From an uncultured Oscillospiraceae bacterium (GTDB lineage Bacteria > Bacillota > Clostridia > Oscillospirales > Oscillospiraceae), in assembly GCA_900756495.1 (NCBI GenBank), contig CAAEKI010000137.1, positions 1 to 17,226 of the forward strand: DNA of 17,226 bases. Reading direction: 5' to 3'. The translations under genes and the position numbers were made by a program. Each line of letters opens with the position of its first letter. Position 1 is the first letter of the stretch. The notes below the pieces were generated by a model. It did not search any database. It was not told the DNA's origin and worked only from the letters and a program-made list of their open reading frames with translations. Shown in pieces: positions 14,193 through 17,226 of the stretch.

Positions 14193-16214
14193 TTAATAGC
14201 CATAGCTGTTGGCGTTGTCCGTCGCGTAGCCGATGAAGACCTCGTCGCCTTCGTTCAGGCCGCTGATGATCTCTACCCGGGTGGAGTCGGACAGGCCTAC
14301 TTCGACAGGGACAGTCCAGAAGCCTTCGGGGCACTCCCAGGCGGGGTCGGGCTCCAAAATGGCGTTCTCAGGGGCCTTGGCCGCCTTGACAAAGACCACA
14401 TAGCCGGTGCCGTCGTCGCTGGAACCTCCAAAGGATCCCATGGAACCGCCAGAGGAAGAGCCGCCCATGGAGATGGAGCCGCCGGTTGCGGGCATGACCA
14501 TGACGGACAGGGGCCGTGCTGTTGCGCCGCCGGTGTAGGACTGGGGTACAGCCTCAGGCACAGCGATGTCTCCGCCTGCAGCGCCGTCGTCGGCAGCAGG
14601 GGCTTCCGATTCGCCGCCGCTCTCTTCGGGCAGGGCGTCTCCGCCGTCCTCCAGGCCCGGATCGGCCATGCCGCCGTCGAGTCCGGGCTCCGTCATACCG
14701 GGATCAGCCGTATCTCCGCCCATCCCGTCCAGCATACCTGGAATGTTGGCAAAGCTGACGTACTTGACCGCCTGAACCGGTACGGTGAGACAGTCTTCGG
14801 ACTGACTGGCTACAAAGGAGTAGTTGGCATATGTATTGCTCATCATCATGCCGTCGGGATTGTCCACCTTGACTACGGCGGGGAAGGTGGACATGCCGTT
14901 TTCGGCATTGCCGGTGAGTGCGACAGACTCCACAATACCCATATAGTAGTTGCCATACTGCTCAATGTCCACCATCATGCCGGCTTTGACGTATTGGATG
15001 TTGCGCTCGTCCACAGAGATCTCGATGGTCATGACGCTGGTGTCGGCGATGGTGATGGCCTGGCCGCTGGTGACCTCCTGGCCGGCAACCAGATTACAGG
15101 TGAGAACAGTGCCCGAAATCGGGGCCACGGCGTTATACTTGCCCAGCTCCTCCAGGGCCTCGTCCAGCTTCTCCTGAGCGGCCTTCAGAGCGTTCTCCTG
15201 CGTGGCGATCTCGGTGTCGGTATCCTTGGCGCCCAGCTGGACCAGAACCTGCCCCTGCCGCACATCGGCGTAGTTCAGGAGGTTTACGCTCTCCACCGGG
15301 CCGGTGGCTTTGGCCTTGATGACGGTGGTTTCGTAATACTCCAAGGTGCCGTTTTCATATGGGTAGATGGGAGTTCCGTCAGAAGCAGTAATGGCGGCCG
15401 AGGCGTCCATTCCCTCGGTGAGGGTGCCCGGATTGTCCATCACAAAGACGACCTCGAAATGAATGGCGCCCTCGGGAGTGACGTAGCGGACCTTATTGAT
15501 GCTCTCCACAGTGCCGCTGCGGGTGCCCATAGTGGCGGGAATGGAGATCTGGGCGCTCTGGCCCACATGAATCTCGTCTTCATAGGCATAGCTGTAGTAA
15601 AGGGAGAGGCGCAGCTTGGTGTCGTTGACCAGAGTGGCGATGGTGGTCCCCTCCGACACGGTATCACCGATCTTGAAATCTCCCACCTCCCTCAGGTTGC
15701 CGGCATGGGGCGCAGTGATGGTCAGCTCGGCAATTTTGTCATAGACGGCCTGAAGCTCCTTCGTACAGTTATCCACTGTCTTCTGTGCATCCGTCACAGC
15801 GTCCTGGGCGGTGGTGTCGTCCATCGTATACAAGGGCTGGCCCTCGGTAACCACGTCGCCCTCCTTTACGAAAAGCTCCTCAATGGTGCCGCCGGTGTTG
15901 GGGGTAATGGTGGCGGCGTCCTTGGCCTTGGTCAGGCCGCTGCCCTCCACCATGCTCTGGATAGAGCCGCGCATAACCACATCGGTCATGGCCTCGCCCT
16001 TATCGGTGTTTTCCCGGAAAACAAACATCCACAGAATAACCCCTATCGCGATGACGACAGCCGCCACGATAATCAATGCAATGACGATTTTGAGCGCTTT
16101 GGGCATTTTTTTCTTTTTCTTCTTTTTCGGCGTCTGTGGAGGCCCCGCAGGCGGTGTGGTGCGCGGCTGTTCCGCTGCGGTCGCTTCCATAACAGGAGTT
16201 TGCTGTTCCGTCAT
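14193..16214 (-). CDS. Membrane fusion protein (MacA/YknX/HlyD family) with duplicated core
   Basis: A 673-aa periplasmic-adaptor-like protein, well above the roughly 370-400 aa of MacA or YknX. A Pro/Thr-rich cytoplasmic tail ends in a run of seven lysines (30-36), then one membrane segment at about 41-66. The outer part contains two consecutive lipoyl/hairpin/barrel units. The first covers about 100-235 (ITPNTGGTIEELFVKEGD... then ITAPHAGNL...GDTVSEG). The second covers about 297-430 (VIKAKATGPVESVN... then VAPISGTVL...GQEVTSG). A Gly/Asp/Pro/Ser-rich stretch at about 493-603 interrupts the last domain, which resumes as YVVFVK and ends with VEIISGLNEGDEVFIGY. The start at 16214 has AGGAGG eight bases upstream. 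It is the first gene of a four-gene operon and probably links the transporter to the cell envelope. Confidence 0.92.
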   Translation of the reverse strand: MTEQQTPVMEATAAEQPRTTPPAGPPQTPKKKKKKKMPKALKIVIALIIVAAVVIAIGVILWMFVFRENTDKGEAMTDVVMRGSIQSMVEGSGLTKAKDAATITPNTGGTIEELFVKEGDVVTEGQPLYTMDDTTAQDAVTDAQKTVDNCTKELQAVYDKIAELTITAPHAGNLREVGDFKIGDTVSEGTTIATLVNDTKLRLSLYYSYAYEDEIHVGQSAQISIPATMGTRSGTVESINKVRYVTPEGAIHFEVVFVMDNPGTLTEGMDASAAITASDGTPIYPYENGTLEYYETTVIKAKATGPVESVNLLNYADVRQGQVLVQLGAKDTDTEIATQENALKAAQEKLDEALEELGKYNAVAPISGTVLTCNLVAGQEVTSGQAITIADTSVMTIEISVDERNIQYVKAGMMVDIEQYGNYYMGIVESVALTGNAENGMSTFPAVVKVDNPDGMMMSNTYANYSFVASQSEDCLTVPVQAVKYVSFANIPGMLDGMGGDTADPGMTEPGLDGGMADPGLEDGGDALPEESGGESEAPAADDGAAGGDIAVPEAVPQSYTGGATARPLSVMVMPATGGSISMGGSSSGGSMGSFGGSSDDGTGYVVFVKAAKAPENAILEPDPAWECPEGFWTVPVEVGLSDSTRVEIISGLNEGDEVFIGYATDNANSYGY

Positions 16215-16256
16215 GTTCTTTTCCTCCTAAAATACTTGCATGGATTCACAGATACC

Positions 16257-16284
16257 ATTGTATCACGGGATGCCGGGAAGACAA
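16257..16284 (-). promoter_or_regulatory. Promoter of the MFP-ATPase-permease-SLH operon
   Basis: On the minus strand TTGTCT (16284-16279), 16 bp, TACAAT (16262-16257). The -10 box matches five of six consensus bases and the -35 four of six. Transcription would begin near 16250, with a leader of about 35 nt before the start codon at 16214. Confidence 0.55.
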
Positions 16285-16300
16285 ACCACAATTCAGTGAC

Positions 16301-16322
16301 AAATTCTTAAATAATCCTTAAG
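16301..16322 (-). promoter_or_regulatory. Tandem 11-bp box, candidate response-regulator site
   Basis: Two adjacent 11-mers on the minus strand, CTTAAGGATTA and TTTAAGAATTT, agree at 8 of 11 positions. They end 16 bp upstream of the -35 box of the operon promoter. Head-to-tail half sites repeating every 11 bp just above -35 are typical of OmpR/PhoB-type activators. No two-component genes are in the window. Confidence 0.5.
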
Positions 16323-16705
16323 CTTTTCCCGCTGGTCATTAGACGGTTCAGAAGGGAAAAAAGTTCCGCACATGTTATATATATTATAAGGTAGGGCAGG
16401 TCATAAAACTGCTGTCTCTGCCTGCCCCCCTCCCTGACCGTTTTCATTGCGCCCTCCTTTTATTCATTTGCAGTCTGCCGGAGCGCAGGTGCGGCAGACC
16501 GGGAATTGGAGATGCGGCGCAGGGCGGACATGCGAGGCGGCTCTGGCGGGGGATATCCGGGAGGGGCGTGTCTGCTGTATTTCGACGCAGTTCCCCGGAA
16601 AGCAGCAGGAACTTTCGCGAAAGACCAGCGTCTAAGGATAAAAATAGCCCCCAGCCCAAGGGCTGGAGGCTATTTTACAGCTTTGTTACAAATGGCCCAA
16701 ACCGG
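16323..16705. other. Structured non-coding region upstream of the right S-layer gene
   Basis: Short open frames here lack ribosome sites and recognisable products. The region shows inverted repeats GGGCAGG/CCTGCCC (16394-16400 with 16421-16427) and GTCTGCCG/CGGCAGAC (16473-16480 with 16492-16499), a perfect palindrome CTTTCGCGAAAG (16612-16623) and the terminator at 16641-16676. A TATAAT is present on the minus strand (16388-16383) but without a -35 partner. No known riboswitch core is recognised. Confidence 0.5.
16641..16676. terminator. Bidirectional terminator insulating the right S-layer promoter
   Basis: AAAATAGCC pairs with GGCTATTTT and CCAGCC with GGCTGG around the loop CAAG, with one C/A mismatch between the two helices. 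The A-rich and T-rich ends suit termination on either strand. It ends 30 bp before the -35 box of the S-layer promoter and follows no recognised gene. Confidence 0.75.
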
Positions 16706-16734
16706 TTGACGAACGGCCGATTTTGTTTTATAGT
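16706..16734 (+). promoter_or_regulatory. Strong promoter of the right S-layer-type gene
   Basis: TTGACG (16706-16711), 17 bp, TATAGT (16729-16734), the best sigma-A type promoter in the window. Transcription would start near 16741, so the leader hairpin would sit almost at the 5' end of the mRNA. The matching position beside the left S-layer copy lacks both hexamers. Confidence 0.8.
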
Positions 16735-16744
16735 CTTCGCAGAG

Positions 16745-16769
16745 GCAAGGGGAGTTATACGCCCCTTGC
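16745..16769 (+). promoter_or_regulatory. 5'-leader hairpin of the right S-layer-type gene
   Basis: GCAAGGGG-A-G, loop TTATA, C-G-CCCCTTGC forms an 8-bp stem, then one A/G mismatch and a closing G-C pair. The loop is the same as in the left copy, while the left arm differs at two positions. A 5'-terminal hairpin of this kind can stabilise abundant mRNAs, as expected for surface-layer proteins. Confidence 0.6.
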
Positions 16770-16808
16770 ACTCAAAAATCAGAAGGAGGAAGTTCCAATG
16801 AGAAACCT
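16745..16808. repeat. Right arm of the 16.7-kb-spaced inverted repeat (S-layer leader)
   Basis: Exact inverted copy of positions 1-55 (16754-16808), continuing to 16745 with two mismatches. It covers the leader hairpin, ribosome site and first codons of the gene at 16798. Similarity ends just downstream of the predicted transcription start, so the promoter itself lies outside the shared segment. Confidence 0.95.
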
Positions 16809-17226
16809 CAAAAGGGCGCTCTCTCTGGTGATGGCCGCCGCCATGCTGATCGGCATGATGGCCGTCTCCGCGAGTGCGGCCGACAACTACGAGGATTTCA
16901 CCGACAAGGATGAGATCCAGAACTCTGAGGCCGTGGCCACCATGGTCTCCCTGGGCGTCTTCAACGGCAAGGAAGACGGCTCCTACTTTGATCCCACCGG
17001 GATCGTCACCCGCGCTGAGATGGCCAAGATCATCGCCGTGTCCCTGAACGGCGGCAAGGATCTGGTCATCGGCTCCGGCGCCTCCACCACCCAGTTCAGC
17101 GACACCAAGGGCAACTGGGCCGAGGCCTACATCGCCTACTGCGCCAACCTGGGCATCATCAACGGCAAGGGCGACGGCACCTTCGGGCCCAACGAGCCTG
17201 TCACCGGCACCGCCGCCGCCAAGATG
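16798..17226 (+). CDS. S-layer homology (SLH) domain protein, 5' part, running off the right edge
   Basis: The first 143 codons are visible. The start at 16798 has AAGGAGGA seven bases upstream. A signal peptide (MRNLKRALSLVMAAAMLIGMMAVSASAA) is followed by two SLH modules. The first covers about residues 34-82 (FTDKDEIQNSEAVATMVSLG...VTRAEMAKIIAVSLN). The second starts near residue 98 (FSDTKGNWAEAYIAYCANLGIINGKGDGTFGPNEPVT) and is cut by the window edge. The protein should be exported and bound to the cell wall through its SLH modules. Codons are strongly biased to C and G in third position, and the promoter and ribosome site are strong, all pointing to high expression. It shares leader and first residues with the gene at the left edge but not with the SLH gene at 9874-12219. 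Confidence 0.93.
   Translation, partial: MRNLKRALSLVMAAAMLIGMMAVSASAADNYEDFTDKDEIQNSEAVATMVSLGVFNGKEDGSYFDPTGIVTRAEMAKIIAVSLNGGKDLVIGSGASTTQFSDTKGNWAEAYIAYCANLGIINGKGDGTFGPNEPVTGTAAAKM

Noticed and set aside
14994..16310. A 438-codon plus-strand frame opposite the membrane fusion protein gene
   Set aside because: It has no ribosome site or recognisable domain, and it reads through the real gene's start and promoter; a codon-bias shadow. The frames at 12176-13519 and 2837-3709 are rejected for the same reason.
1..17226. CRISPR array, insertion sequence, prophage or rRNA/tRNA genes
   Set aside because: No regularly spaced repeat-spacer pattern, transposase, integrase, phage gene or RNA gene signature was seen on either strand.

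Overview
The window looks like a chromosomal stretch from a gut-type Firmicute, most likely of the Oscillospiraceae/Eubacteriales. The evidence is strong AGGAGG-type ribosome sites, SLH-anchored surface proteins with Ala-rich signal peptides, monoderm-style lipoprotein and MacAB-like ABC systems, and GC-rich codon use in the surface-protein genes beside a more AT-rich regulator region. This taxonomic call is an inference from gene style, not from a marker gene.

Layout from left to right. (1) Positions 1-11 hold the first codons of an S-layer-type gene reading off the left edge on the minus strand. Its leader is a perfect inverted copy of the leader of the S-layer gene at the right edge. (2) Positions 12-411 are non-coding, with phased GGTAGAC repeats and a strong terminator. 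(3) A LysR regulator gene lies on the minus strand (412-1356). (4) About 680 bp follow without a convincing gene. They hold an orphan terminator, a candidate small RNA, a candidate 22-codon ORF and a palindromic operator candidate. (5) A plus-strand cluster (2034-9725) encodes an unrecognised 240-aa protein, a family 5 solute-binding lipoprotein, two permeases, two ATPases and an M20 metallopeptidase. Together these form a complete peptide import system with an attached intracellular peptidase. (6) Two back-to-back terminators separate it from a minus-strand operon (16214 down to 9874). That operon encodes an internally duplicated membrane fusion protein, a MacB/LolD-type ATPase, a MacB/FtsX-type permease and a 781-aa SLH-domain surface protein. 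(7) About 580 bp of structured non-coding DNA hold the promoter of that operon with a tandem 11-bp box, a bidirectional terminator and a near-consensus promoter. (8) A plus-strand SLH/S-layer gene runs off the right edge.

How it works together. The plus-strand cluster should capture small peptides at the cell surface, import them by ATP hydrolysis and cleave them inside; the LysR gene may control it. The minus-strand operon resembles the YknXYZ/MacAB export family, and its last gene is a surface-layer protein, so it is probably an envelope-related module.

The most striking signal is at the two edges. Two outward-facing S-layer-type genes share a perfect inverted repeat of at least 55 bp covering leader and start codon, 16.7 kb apart, and only the right copy has a recognisable promoter directly upstream. 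This is the geometry of the S-layer promoter-swap inversions known from Campylobacter fetus (sap) and Lactobacillus acidophilus (slpA/slpB), on a larger scale. The left copy is cut by the window edge, so an ordinary duplicated leader or an assembly break at a repeat remain possible.
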